Positions 50,980-59,406 of a stretch of DNA of 64,000 nt are shown in pieces; position 1 is the first letter of the stretch; every line of letters begins with the position of its first letter. Made by a program: the position numbers and the translations under genes. The stretch covers positions 156,075 through 220,074 of the forward strand of contig NZ_LMDU01000001.1 of NCBI RefSeq assembly GCF_001425165.1, given 5' to 3'. Origin of the DNA: Pelomonas sp. Root405 (GTDB taxonomy: Bacteria; Pseudomonadota; Gammaproteobacteria; Burkholderiales; Burkholderiaceae_C). The notes beneath the pieces are model-generated. The model did no database searches and had not been told where the DNA came from. It worked only from the letters and a program-made list of their open reading frames with translations.

Positions 50980-53105
50980 GATCACTCAAGCGGCTGGAGG
51001 CCCCCCATCTCAACGGCATCAGCGTTGCGCTGGGCGTGGCGGCCACCCATCTTGTCATCGGCGCGCTGTTTGGCGAGACCGCCGGCCTGGCCGCCGTGGG
51101 TGGTGCCGTCTGCGCCAGCCTGACCGATGTGCCCAACCCGCCGCAGCGCGTGTTGCCGCGCGTGCTGCCGGCCGCGGCGGCGGCGGCCTTGGTGACGCTG
51201 CTGGTGGGCGTGACCGACCACTCGCTGGCCCTGACCGTGGCGCTGATCGCCATCGTCAGTTTCCTGTCACTGATGACGCTGGCCTGGGGCCTGCGCGCCG
51301 GGCCGTTGTCCTTTGCGCCGGTGCTGGCGATGGTCTTCGCGATGGCCTGGGACCCGGCAGCCGGGGGCGCCATCTCGCCGCTGGCACATGCGCTCTGGGT
51401 CGGTGTGGGCGGCTGCGTCTATGCCGCCTGGGCACGCGGCAGTGCCGTCTTGCTGCGCCATCGGCTGCGCGAGCTGGCGCTGGCGCATGCGCTGCGCGCC
51501 ACCGAGCGGCGGCTGCGCTCGCGCGCCCAGCGCATTGCCGGCGCGGTGGGCGGTGCCGAGGCCAGCATCCGCGCGTCCATTGCCGATGACGTCGTGCTGG
51601 CCGACGCGCTGCAGGCCGCACGCGACCAGGTCTTCGCCGCGCGCCGCTCGCCACGCAGCCGCCGCCAGACCGACCTGGTGCTCGGCCTGATCGAGCTGCG
51701 CGACCTGTTGCTGGCCAGCCGGCTGGACATCGAGCTGCTGGGCCAGGACTTTCCCGGCCGCCAGTGGCGCGCCGCGCTGGCCGACACGCTGCGCCACCTG
51801 GCCGACGTGCTGGCCGCGCTGGCCGACACGGTGACCGTGGGCGCACCGTTGCCCGAGGTGTCGGCCGACGCCTGGCGCGGCCAGCTCGCCGCCCGCCTGG
51901 CCGATGTCAGCGCGCCGGCCGGCGACTCGCGCAGCCACCTCGTGTCGGCGCTGCAGTCGCGTGTCGGTCACATGCTGGACGATGTGGCCACCATGGTCGC
52001 CCGCCAGGCCGCCGCGGACGACCCGGCCAGCCCCTGGACGCCCGAGCGGCTGGCGCCCTTCGTGTCGCCCGAGGGCTGGCCGCTGGCCGCGTTGAAGGGG
52101 CACCTGACCCTGCAGTCGAGCGTCATGCGGCATGCGCTGCGCTCGGCGCTGGCGCTGTCCTTCGCCTATGCGCTGGGCGCGGCCCTGCCTTGGGCGGCGC
52201 ATCCGTTCTGGCTGATGCTGAGCGTGGCGGTGGTGCTGCGCGGCAACCTGGAGCAGACGCTGTCGCGCCGCAACGACCGCATCGTCGGCACGGTGCAGGG
52301 CTGCCTGCTGGTGATGCTGCTGGCGCATGTGGAGTGGGTGCCGCTGCTGAGCCTGTGCTTCATCGCCGCCGTGGGCGTGGCCCATGCCTATGTGAACCGG
52401 CGCTACCGCGTCGCGGCGACGGCGGCCACCTTGATGGCACTGCTGCAGCCGCTGATGCTGGCGCCCGGCAGCGACCCCTTCATCGGCGAGCGCCTGGCCG
52501 ATACCGTCATCGGCGCCGGCCTGGCCTGGCTGTTCAGCTTCGTGCTGCCGTCCTGGGAGCGTGCGGCTGTGCCGCGGTTGGGCGCGCAGCTGCGTGGCGC
52601 GCTGGCGCGGCATGCCGGCAACATGCTGCAGTGGCGGCCCAGCGCCGACGCGCAACTGGCACAGCGTATCTCGCGCCAGCAGGCCTACACCGCACTGGCG
52701 GCGCTCGCCGGTGCAGCCCAGCGCACGCGCGTGGAACCCGAGAGCGTGCGCCTGCCGGACGCCGAGATTGAGTCGGCGTTGAGCCACGGCTACCGCTTCA
52801 TGGCCCTGCTCGGTGCCGTGCAGCACCAGGTGCAGCGCCGCAGTGATCGCCTGGACCCGGCCCGCGCCGAGACCGCGCTGCCGCTGGCCCGCAAGGCCTG
52901 TGTCGACGTTCTCAACGGCGAACCCGCCACCGGCACCGACCCCGCCGAGATCCCCGACGCCAATGCCGGTGCATGGCCCGAGCATCTCGGCCAGCCAGAC
53001 CTGACACCGTGGCTGCTGCGCCGCCTGCGGCTCTGCCGCATCGAGGCGCGCGAGTTCGTCGCCGCACTCAACCAACTTCAACCCACCGCAGGAGAGCACC
53101 AATGA
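50976..53105 (+). CDS. FUSC-family membrane transporter (fusaric acid resistance/YccS-like)
   Basis: A 709-residue protein with two blocks of about six membrane helices each (GISVALGVAATHLVIGALFG to VLAMVFAMAWDP, and LRSALALSFAYALGAALPWA to VIGAGLAWLFSFVLP) separated by a long cytoplasmic helical region, the FUSC layout. Members export aromatic acids or related toxic compounds. GTG start overlapping the zincin stop; its own stop overlaps the dehydrogenase ATG. Coupled to the genes on both sides. Confidence 0.85.
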   Translation: MRSLKRLEAPHLNGISVALGVAATHLVIGALFGETAGLAAVGGAVCASLTDVPNPPQRVLPRVLPAAAAAALVTLLVGVTDHSLALTVALIAIVSFLSLMTLAWGLRAGPLSFAPVLAMVFAMAWDPAAGGAISPLAHALWVGVGGCVYAAWARGSAVLLRHRLRELALAHALRATERRLRSRAQRIAGAVGGAEASIRASIADDVVLADALQAARDQVFAARRSPRSRRQTDLVLGLIELRDLLLASRLDIELLGQDFPGRQWRAALADTLRHLADVLAALADTVTVGAPLPEVSADAWRGQLAARLADVSAPAGDSRSHLVSALQSRVGHMLDDVATMVARQAAADDPASPWTPERLAPFVSPEGWPLAALKGHLTLQSSVMRHALRSALALSFAYALGAALPWAAHPFWLMLSVAVVLRGNLEQTLSRRNDRIVGTVQGCLLVMLLAHVEWVPLLSLCFIAAVGVAHAYVNRRYRVAATAATLMALLQPLMLAPGSDPFIGERLADTVIGAGLAWLFSFVLPSWERAAVPRLGAQLRGALARHAGNMLQWRPSADAQLAQRISRQQAYTALAALAGAAQRTRVEPESVRLPDAEIESALSHGYRFMALLGAVQHQVQRRSDRLDPARAETALPLARKACVDVLNGEPATGTDPAEIPDANAGAWPEHLGQPDLTPWLLRRLRLCRIEAREFVAALNQLQPTAGEHQ

Positions 53106-54208
53106 GCATCCAGACCCGCGCCGCCGTTGCCTGGAAGGCCGGCCAGCCGCTGACCATCGAGACCCTGGACCTGGAAGGCCCGCGCGACGGCGAGGTGCTG
53201 GTGGAGGTGAAAGCCACCGGCATCTGCCACACCGACGACTTCACGCTGTCGGGCGCCGACCCCGAAGGCCTGTTCCCCGCCGTGCTCGGGCACGAGGGCG
53301 CGGGTGTCGTGCTTGAGAGCAAGGTGCCTTGGCTGAAGCCTGGTGACCACGTCATCCCGCTCTACACGCCTGAATGCCGCGAGTGCAAGTTCTGTCTGAG
53401 CCGCAAGACCAACCTCTGCCAGGCGATCCGCTCGACGCAGGGCAAGGGCCTGATGCCCAACGGCACGTCGCGCTTCTCGCTGAACGGCGAGCCGATCTTC
53501 CACTACATGGGCACCAGCACGTTTGCCAACCACATCGTCGTGCCGGGCATCGCGCTGGCCAAGATCCGGCCGGATGCGCCCTTCGACAAGGTTTGCTACA
53601 TCGGCTGCGGCGTGACCACCGGCGTGGGTGCCGTGCTGTTCACGGCCAAGGTGGAGGCGGGCGCGAATGTCGTGGTGTTCGGCCTGGGCGGCATCGGCCT
53701 GAACGTCATCCAGGGCGCCAAGATGGTGGGCGCCGGCAAGATCATCGGCGTGGACATCAACCCGGCGCGCGAGGCGATGGCGCGGCAGTTCGGCATGACG
53801 GATTTCGTGAATCCCAAGGACGTTGGGAATGTCGTCGACCACATCGTGCAGCTGACCGATGGCGGTGCGGACTACTCGTTCGAGTGCGTCGGCAATGTGC
53901 AGCTGATGCGCCAGGCGCTGGAGTGCACGCACAAGGGCTGGGGCCGCAGCATCATCATCGGCGTGGCGCCGGCTGGTGCCGAGATCGCGACGCGGCCGTT
54001 CCAGTTGGTCACCGGCCGGCATTGGGAAGGGTCAGCGTTTGGTGGCGCGCGTGGGCGGACCGATGTGCCGAAAATCGTCGACTGGTACATGGAGGGCAAG
54101 GTGCGGATCGATGAGTTGATTACGCACAAGCTGCCGTTGGAGCGGATCAATGAGGGGTTTGATCTGATGCGGCGGGGGGAGTCGATTCGGTCGGTGGTGG
54201 AGTTCTGA
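53102..54208 (+). CDS. frmA: S-(hydroxymethyl)glutathione dehydrogenase (class III alcohol dehydrogenase)
   Basis: A 368-residue zinc alcohol dehydrogenase of class III. Catalytic zinc ligands are in GICHTDDFTLSG and VLGHEGAGVV; the structural zinc cysteines are in PECRECKFCLSRKTNLC. The NAD motif is VFGLGGIGLNVIQGAKMVG, and GVAPAGAEIATRPFQLVTGR is typical of FrmA. It oxidises the glutathione adduct of formaldehyde. The usual S-formylglutathione hydrolase gene is not next to it. The ATG overlaps the FUSC stop, an unusual coupling. Confidence 0.94.
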   Translation: MSIQTRAAVAWKAGQPLTIETLDLEGPRDGEVLVEVKATGICHTDDFTLSGADPEGLFPAVLGHEGAGVVLESKVPWLKPGDHVIPLYTPECRECKFCLSRKTNLCQAIRSTQGKGLMPNGTSRFSLNGEPIFHYMGTSTFANHIVVPGIALAKIRPDAPFDKVCYIGCGVTTGVGAVLFTAKVEAGANVVVFGLGGIGLNVIQGAKMVGAGKIIGVDINPAREAMARQFGMTDFVNPKDVGNVVDHIVQLTDGGADYSFECVGNVQLMRQALECTHKGWGRSIIIGVAPAGAEIATRPFQLVTGRHWEGSAFGGARGRTDVPKIVDWYMEGKVRIDELITHKLPLERINEGFDLMRRGESIRSVVEF

Positions 54209-54238
54209 AGGGGTGCTCCTGCGGTTGTTCTAACGACT

Positions 54239-54275
54239 CGCTGCATTGCCGGACGGGACTCCCGGCAATGCAGCG
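54239..54275. terminator. Bidirectional terminator-like palindrome
   Basis: A perfect 14-base stem, CGCTGCATTGCCGG (54239-54252) against CCGGCAATGCAGCG (54262-54275), with a 9-base loop, between the converging frmA and cyclo-ligase genes. No T-run, so termination may be factor dependent. Confidence 0.6.
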
Positions 54276-54311
54276 GGCAAACACACCCTCCGCACAAGCA
54301 ACCTCAGGAAC

Positions 54312-54881
54312 TCACCCCTCCCGATCCCAAACCACCCCCTCCTCCGTCAACATCGCATCCAGCGCCACATCCAATTGACTCGGCTTCAGCAGCGGCAAGA
54401 AGCCATGCGCATACCCGATGCCCACCGCAGCGGGCCTCGGGTCCATCTCGCGCAGCGTCTTGTCCATGAAGCCGCCGCCATAGCCCAGCCGCAGGCCGCA
54501 CGGCCCGAAGCCGAGGCAGGGCACCAGCATCAGCTGGGGTTGAAACTCCTCGGTGCCCTTGGGCTTGGGAATGTGGAAGGCGTCTTCCTCCATCGGGCAG
54601 CCCGGGTACCAGACGTGAAAGCGCAAGGTGCCGTGGACCTTGTCCACGACGGGCAGGCCGATGCGGCGTTCGGGGTGGTCTTCGGCCCAGCGATACAAGG
54701 CCGGCAGTGGGTCGAACTCGCCCTTGATGGGCCAGTAGGCGCCGATGGTGGTCTCGCGCCGGCGCAACAGCCAGACGCGCAGAACCTCCTGCAGGTCGGC
54801 GGCCAGTTCCAGCCGCTGGGGCAGGGCCAGGCGTTGTTCGATCAGCTTGTGCCGGAGCGCGGCGCGGTCGTTCGCATCCAT
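54312..54881 (-). CDS. 5-formyltetrahydrofolate cyclo-ligase (paralogue 1)
   Basis: A 189-residue member of the 5-FCL family: an Arg/Lys-rich start, TIGAYWPIKGEFDPLPALYR, LMLVPCLGFGPCGLRLGYGG and GFMDKTLREMDP. The family converts 5-formyl-THF to methenyl-THF with ATP. The conserved GYGGGYFDR end of the motif reads GYGGGFMDK here. A second copy, at 59407-59949, sits in the usual chromosomal setting, so this one may be the specialised paralogue. Divergent from the TfoX-like gene with 25 bases between starts. Confidence 0.87.
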   Translation of the reverse strand: MDANDRAALRHKLIEQRLALPQRLELAADLQEVLRVWLLRRRETTIGAYWPIKGEFDPLPALYRWAEDHPERRIGLPVVDKVHGTLRFHVWYPGCPMEEDAFHIPKPKGTEEFQPQLMLVPCLGFGPCGLRLGYGGGFMDKTLREMDPRPAAVGIGYAHGFLPLLKPSQLDVALDAMLTEEGVVWDREG

Positions 54882-54906
54882 GGGGCGCGAGCTTACAGTT
54901 GCCGGC

Positions 54907-55359
54907 GTGACTGAAGACTTCACCAATCTCTGCGTCGAGTTGCTGTCGCCCCTCGGCCCCGTGCGTACCCGACCGATGTTCGGCGGCCGGGGCTTCTATG
55001 TGGACGGCCTTTTCATGGCGCTGATCGCCGACGGGCAGTTCTTCCTGAAGACGGACGACGTCAATCGCGAGCACTTCGTCGCCGCGGGCTGCGTGCCGTT
55101 CAGCTTCTCGACCAAGGACGGCGAGCGCATCGTCATGAGCTACTTCCGGGCGCCGGAGGAGGCGCTGGAGTCGCCGCCGCTGATGCTGCCGTGGGCGCGG
55201 CTGGCCTTCGAGGCCGCCCTGCGTGCCGCGAACGCCAAGGCAAAAAAGCCAGCCGCCAAAAAATCAAAGGCCGTCGCGGAGCGGGCCGCCCCATCAGCGG
55301 CCAAGAAGTCCGCCGCCAAAAAAGCGGCGACCAAGCGAAGCACGGCTGGCCGAGGCTGA
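54907..55359 (+). CDS. TfoX/Sxy N-terminal domain protein with lysine/alanine-rich tail
   Basis: A 150-residue protein. Residues 1-100 are a TfoX N-terminal domain (LLSPLGPVRTRPMFGGRGFY, GLFMALIADGQFFLKTDDVN, MSYFRAPEEALESP). Residues 105-150 are a basic tail of AAKK-type repeats (KAKKPAAKKSKAVAE, AAKKSAAKKAATKRS), as in histone H1-like proteins, suggesting DNA binding. TfoX/Sxy regulates competence in other bacteria; single-domain forms are of unclear role. GTG start. The tail overlaps the convergent DUF2917 gene by 66 bases. Confidence 0.82.
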   Translation: MTEDFTNLCVELLSPLGPVRTRPMFGGRGFYVDGLFMALIADGQFFLKTDDVNREHFVAAGCVPFSFSTKDGERIVMSYFRAPEEALESPPLMLPWARLAFEAALRAANAKAKKPAAKKSKAVAERAAPSAAKKSAAKKAATKRSTAGRG

Positions 55360-55605
55360 GGTTGGCGGCACCAGCAGCTCGAAGTCGGCCGCGGGCCAGC
55401 CTTCCAGCACGGCCGTCTGGCCCGGCGCCAGGGCCAGCGCCTCGCCGGCCTCCAGCCACGTGTCCTCGGCCGGCTGGTCGGCGGTGCCGGACAAGGTCAG
55501 CCAGACGCGGCCACGGGCCACCGCCACGCGGCGCGCTTCTGCGCTGCCGGCCAGGGTCAGGGCCCGGCCACCGTCCAAATGCCATGTCGATTGCGCATCA
55601 TTCAT
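55294..55605 (-). CDS. DUF2917 protein
   Basis: A 103-residue protein of the DUF2917 type, a small cupin-like domain: WHLDGGRALTLAGSAEARRV, RGRVWLTLSGTADQPAEDTW, LEAGEALALAPGQTAVLEGW. Function unknown. It is divergent from the LysR gene by 90 bases, an arrangement common in Burkholderiales, so it is probably that regulator's target. Its last 66 bases overlap the TfoX-like gene on the other strand. Confidence 0.82.
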   Translation of the reverse strand: MNDAQSTWHLDGGRALTLAGSAEARRVAVARGRVWLTLSGTADQPAEDTWLEAGEALALAPGQTAVLEGWPAADFELLVPPTSASASRASLGRRFFGGGLLGR

Positions 55606-55695
55606 GATGACTCTCCTGGGTTGATGTCAGGGATTCTGCTGAGTTGCCCCAGGGCGGTCCAATGACTCCGCCGCGCGGATTGATACCATCCGCGC

Positions 55696-56643
55696 ATGAA
55701 TCAGCCCGTGCGCCAGAGACCCCTCTCCGTCGGCCCCCTGCGTGCTTTTGAGGCCGTGGCGCGGCTGCTGTCCTTTCGCGCTGCGGCCGATGAGCTGAGC
55801 CTGACGCAGTCGGCCATCAGTCGCCAGATCCAGTCGCTGGAGGAGGAGATCGGCTGCGTGCTGTTCCTGCGCGGCACGCGCCGGGTCGAGCTGTCCAGCG
55901 ACGGCGCGCAGTTGCTGCCGACCGCCGTGGCCGTGCTGTCCAAGCTGGACCAGGCCGTGCGCCAGATCCGCCGCTCGCGCGGCCGGCGCGTCGTCAATGT
56001 CAGCACCTTCGCGTCGTTCGCGTCGCTGTGGCTGATCCCGCGCATGGAGGCCTTCCAGCGCGAGCACGAGGACATCGACATCCGCGTGTCGGCCTATGAC
56101 CGCAAGGTCGACCTGGAGGACGGCGAGATCGACCTGGCCCTGCGCTACGACGACCGTCCCTCGGTGCCCGCGGACGCCGTGCAGCTCTTCGAGGAGACGC
56201 TGTCGCCCTGCGTCAGCCCTTGGTACTTGCAAAAGCCGCCGGCGCCGCTGAAGAAGCCCGCCGACCTTGCCGGCCACGCCCTGGCCGAAGAGGACGACGC
56301 CCGCCCCAGCGCCGAGTTCCTGAGCTGGCGGCGCTGGTTGACGGTGCAGGGCCAACCGGACCTGCAGCCGCGCCGCTGGCTCTACCTGAACTTCACCTAC
56401 CAGCAGGTGCAGGCCGCACTGACCGGCCAGGGTGTCGCGCTGGCCCGGCTGCCGCTCGTGCACGAGCACGTACAGCGCGGCGAACTCGTCGAGCCCTTCG
56501 GCAAGGCCGGCCGCCTGGGCTGCCCGTTCAGCTACTGGCTGATCACCGGCCCGAACGCGGCGCGCCGGCCCGAGGTGCAGCAGTTTGCCGACTGGGTGAA
56601 CCAGCAGGCCGCCATCACGCGCGACCAGCTGGCCGGGGTCTGA
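55696..56643 (+). CDS. LysR-family regulator (GcvA-like)
   Basis: A 315-residue LysR-type regulator: winged helix at about residues 10-68 (LRAFEAVARLLSFRAAADEL, LTQSAISRQIQSLEEEIGCV) and effector domain after residue 95 (VNVSTFASFASLWLIPRMEA, GEIDLALRYDD). The GcvA-like subgroup is indicated by FLRGTRRVELSSDG. Likely controls the divergent DUF2917 gene. The next gene starts 2 bases after its stop. Confidence 0.9.
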   Translation: MNQPVRQRPLSVGPLRAFEAVARLLSFRAAADELSLTQSAISRQIQSLEEEIGCVLFLRGTRRVELSSDGAQLLPTAVAVLSKLDQAVRQIRRSRGRRVVNVSTFASFASLWLIPRMEAFQREHEDIDIRVSAYDRKVDLEDGEIDLALRYDDRPSVPADAVQLFEETLSPCVSPWYLQKPPAPLKKPADLAGHALAEEDDARPSAEFLSWRRWLTVQGQPDLQPRRWLYLNFTYQQVQAALTGQGVALARLPLVHEHVQRGELVEPFGKAGRLGCPFSYWLITGPNAARRPEVQQFADWVNQQAAITRDQLAGV

Positions 56644-56645
56644 GG

Positions 56646-57065
56646 ATGTGGAGGCGCGTAGCCCTCTATGGCCTGGCCCTTGCTGCGGGTACGGCGTTGC
56701 TGCAGTGGCTGGACTACCGCCACCTCGCCCGCGCGCAGTCCGAGACGGTCTATGTCGCGCTGGTCGCGGTGGCCTTCCTGGGCCTGGGCGTGTGGGCCGG
56801 CGTCCAGTTGCCCGGCCGCCGTGCGCCGCCGGCCGAGCCCTTCGACGGCAACCCGCAGGCGCAGGCCTCGCTGGGCATCAGCCCGCGCGAGCGCGAAGTG
56901 CTGGAGCTGCTGGCGGCGGGCCTGGCCAACAAGGAGATCGCCGAGCGCCTGCATGTGTCGCCGCACACGGTCAAGACGCATGTGACCCGGCTGTACGAAA
57001 AGCTCGACGCCCGGCGCCGCACCGAGGCCATCCTGAAAGCGCGCGAGCTCGGTTTGTTGCGTTGA
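56646..57065 (+). CDS. Membrane-anchored LuxR-type regulator
   Basis: A 139-residue protein with two N-terminal membrane helices (VALYGLALAAGTALLQWL and YVALVAVAFLGLGVWAGV) and a C-terminal GerE/LuxR helix-turn-helix at about residues 75-135 (ISPREREVLELLAAGLANKE, HVSPHTVKTHVTRLYEKLD). It has no receiver domain, so it must be controlled through the membrane part. Such proteins commonly precede DUF4199 genes, as here. Confidence 0.85.
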   Translation: MWRRVALYGLALAAGTALLQWLDYRHLARAQSETVYVALVAVAFLGLGVWAGVQLPGRRAPPAEPFDGNPQAQASLGISPREREVLELLAAGLANKEIAERLHVSPHTVKTHVTRLYEKLDARRRTEAILKARELGLLR

Positions 57066-57161
57066 AGGGCTGATTTCAGCGAAATCACCCATTTGTCCGA
57101 TGGCCCTGGCGGCCCGAACATCGTTTCATGGCGGCATCTTCCACGCTGCCATGAGGTCCCC

Positions 57162-57695
57162 ATGCTGAAAACCGTCCTGTCCTTCGGCGTTGCCGCCGGT
57201 CTGCTTGCCGGCGTGCCGTTGTTCGCGCTGATCGTCCTGAACCGGGGCGCGCCGCCGGAACACGGCATGGTCATCGGTTACCTGATCATGCTGGTGGCCC
57301 TCACCCTCGTCTTCGTCGCAATCAAGCGCCGCCGCGACAGCGAGCTGGGTGGCGTCATCCGCTTCTGGCCGGCCTTCCTGCTCGGCCTGGGCATCAGCCT
57401 GACCGCCGGCGTCGTCTATGCCGCGGCCTGGGAGGTGACGCTGGCCGTCACGAAGATGGACTTCGGCACCGAATGGGCCAAGGTCTACCTGGCGCAGGGC
57501 AAGGCCAAGGGCCTGCCCGAGGCCGAGCTTGCCAAGCTGGCCGCCGAGATGGACGAGTTCAAGCGCCTGTACGCCAACCCGCTGTACCGCTTCCCGATGA
57601 CGATGGCGGAGATCGTGCCCGTCGGGCTGCTGGTGTCGCTGATCTCCGCGGCGTTGTTGCGCAACCCGCGCTTCATGGCGTCGAGACGCCGTTGA
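57162..57695 (+). CDS. DUF4199 membrane protein
   Basis: A 177-residue protein with four membrane helices (VLSFGVAAGLLAGVPLFALI, MVIGYLIMLVALTLVFVAI, FWPAFLLGLGISLTAGVVYA, MAEIVPVGLLVSLISAALL). The helix-2 to helix-3 region and the long acidic loop (LPEAELAKLAAEMDEFKRLY) fit DUF4199. Function unknown. It follows the membrane LuxR gene by 96 bases and may be its partner. Confidence 0.82.
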   Translation: MLKTVLSFGVAAGLLAGVPLFALIVLNRGAPPEHGMVIGYLIMLVALTLVFVAIKRRRDSELGGVIRFWPAFLLGLGISLTAGVVYAAAWEVTLAVTKMDFGTEWAKVYLAQGKAKGLPEAELAKLAAEMDEFKRLYANPLYRFPMTMAEIVPVGLLVSLISAALLRNPRFMASRRR

Positions 57696-57728
57696 GACGC
57701 TGCCGCCTTCCCGGCGGTTCACCAACGC

Positions 57729-59399
57729 CTAGGCTGCTTCGGCCGACACCGCGTGCGCCAGCGCGTCCGCCAGCGCCGCATGGGCGCGCAGCACTCGCGT
57801 CACGCCGGTGTCGCGCAGCCACTGCGCTTCCTCGTCCGTGCGTGCCACCACCGCGCTCTTCAACGTCGGGTTGAGCTGCTGCGCGATGGCGAGCATGGCG
57901 GGCACGCCGCGCACGTCGGTCACCGTGACGACGAGCCAGGCGGCCTGCGCGATGTGGGCCTGCACCAGCGTCATCGCCTCGGCTGCCTCGCCCAGCACAG
58001 CCGCCTGGCCCGCGGCGCGAAGCCGCTCGACGATGTCGCGATCGCTGTCGACGACGACGACCGGCCGCGCGCTCAGCCGTTCCCGCAGCGCGGCACCGAG
58101 GGAGCCGTGGCCCACCAGCACGATCTGCCCGGCCAGCGCGCTCTCGGGCGTGTCGGCTGGCAACTCGGCCAGCGGGTCGTCGCGCGCCTCCAGCTGGCGG
58201 GCCCAGGCGGAGCGCTTCAGCACCCAGTTGCGCAAGGGCTCCACGCCCGCGAACAGCACGGGGTTCAGCGCGATGGACACGATGGCGCCGGCGACGACGA
58301 GACTGGTCGCTTCCGGCGGAATGAGGTTGAGGCTCTGGCCCAGGCCCATCAGGATGAAGCTGAACTCGCCGATCTGCGCCAGGCTGACGGCCACGGTCAG
58401 CGCCGTGGACAGCGGGTACTTCAGCAGGATCACGAGCACGCCCGCCGCCACCGTCTTGCCGACCAGGATGACGGCCACGGTCGCCAGCACGGCCATGGGC
58501 CGCTCGATGAGGATGAGCGGGTCGAACAGCATGCCGACGGCGACGAAGAACAGCACCGCGAAGGCGTCGCGCAGCGGCAGGCTCTCATGCGCGGCACGCT
58601 CGCTGAAGGCCGACTCGCGCAGCACCAGGCCGGCGAAGAAAGCGCCCAGCGCGACGCTGACCCCGAACAGCGCCGCCGCCCCCACCGCCAGCCCGATGGC
58701 CGCCGCCACCGTGGCCAGCGTGAACAGCTCGCGCGAGCCGGTGCGGTTGACCTGCCACAACATCCACGGCAACAGGCGCCGGCCGGCGATGAGCATGACG
58801 GCCACGAAGGCTGCGACGGCCAGCAGCGTGGTGACGATGGTGACGGCCAGATTGCCTTCAGACCCGCCGTCGCCCTTGCCACCCAGCACCGGGATCAGCA
58901 CCAGCGCCAGCACCATGGCCAGGTCTTCCACGACCAGCCAGCCGACCGCGATGCGGCCATTGCCGGTATGCAGCAGCGAGCGCGACTCCAGCGCGCGCAG
59001 CAGCACCACCGTGCTGGCGACGGACAGCGCCAGGCCGAAGATCAGCGACGCGCCCACGTCCCAGCCCCACCACCCGTGCGCCATCGCCGCGCCCATGGCC
59101 GTTGCCGCGGCCATCTGCACCAGCGCGCCGGGCAGGGCGATGTTTTTGACCGACATCAGGTCGCCGACCGAGAAATGCAGACCCACGCCGAACATCAGCA
59201 GCATCACGCCGACCTCGGACAGTTGCTGGGCCAGGTGCACGTCGCCGACGAAGCCCGGCGTGTGCGGCCCGATCAGCACGCCGGCCAGCAGATAACCCAC
59301 CAGCGCCGGCAGCCGCGCCCATTGCGCCAGAAGGCCCAGCACCAGGGCCAGACCAAAGGCGGCGGCCAGCGTGGAGATCAAGGTCATGTTCTCGTGCAT
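57729..59399 (-). CDS. CPA2-family cation:proton antiporter (YbaL/Kef type)
   Basis: A 556-residue antiporter: about twelve membrane helices (LPALVGYLLAGVLIGPHTPG, GVMLLMFGVGLHFSVGDLMS, LSVASTVVLLRALESR, LGAFFAGLVLRES) followed by an RCK/TrkA-N domain (GQIVLVGHGSLGAALRERL, VVVVDSDRDIVERLRAAGQ). Members exchange K+ or Na+ for protons and are gated by nucleotides or glutathione adducts. The domain order matches YbaL. Its start lies 7 bases from the end of the cyclo-ligase gene upstream, so the two are probably cotranscribed. Confidence 0.9.
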   Translation of the reverse strand: MHENMTLISTLAAAFGLALVLGLLAQWARLPALVGYLLAGVLIGPHTPGFVGDVHLAQQLSEVGVMLLMFGVGLHFSVGDLMSVKNIALPGALVQMAAATAMGAAMAHGWWGWDVGASLIFGLALSVASTVVLLRALESRSLLHTGNGRIAVGWLVVEDLAMVLALVLIPVLGGKGDGGSEGNLAVTIVTTLLAVAAFVAVMLIAGRRLLPWMLWQVNRTGSRELFTLATVAAAIGLAVGAAALFGVSVALGAFFAGLVLRESAFSERAAHESLPLRDAFAVLFFVAVGMLFDPLILIERPMAVLATVAVILVGKTVAAGVLVILLKYPLSTALTVAVSLAQIGEFSFILMGLGQSLNLIPPEATSLVVAGAIVSIALNPVLFAGVEPLRNWVLKRSAWARQLEARDDPLAELPADTPESALAGQIVLVGHGSLGAALRERLSARPVVVVDSDRDIVERLRAAGQAAVLGEAAEAMTLVQAHIAQAAWLVVTVTDVRGVPAMLAIAQQLNPTLKSAVVARTDEEAQWLRDTGVTRVLRAHAALADALAHAVSAEAA

Positions 59400-59406
59400 G
59401 TCCGCC

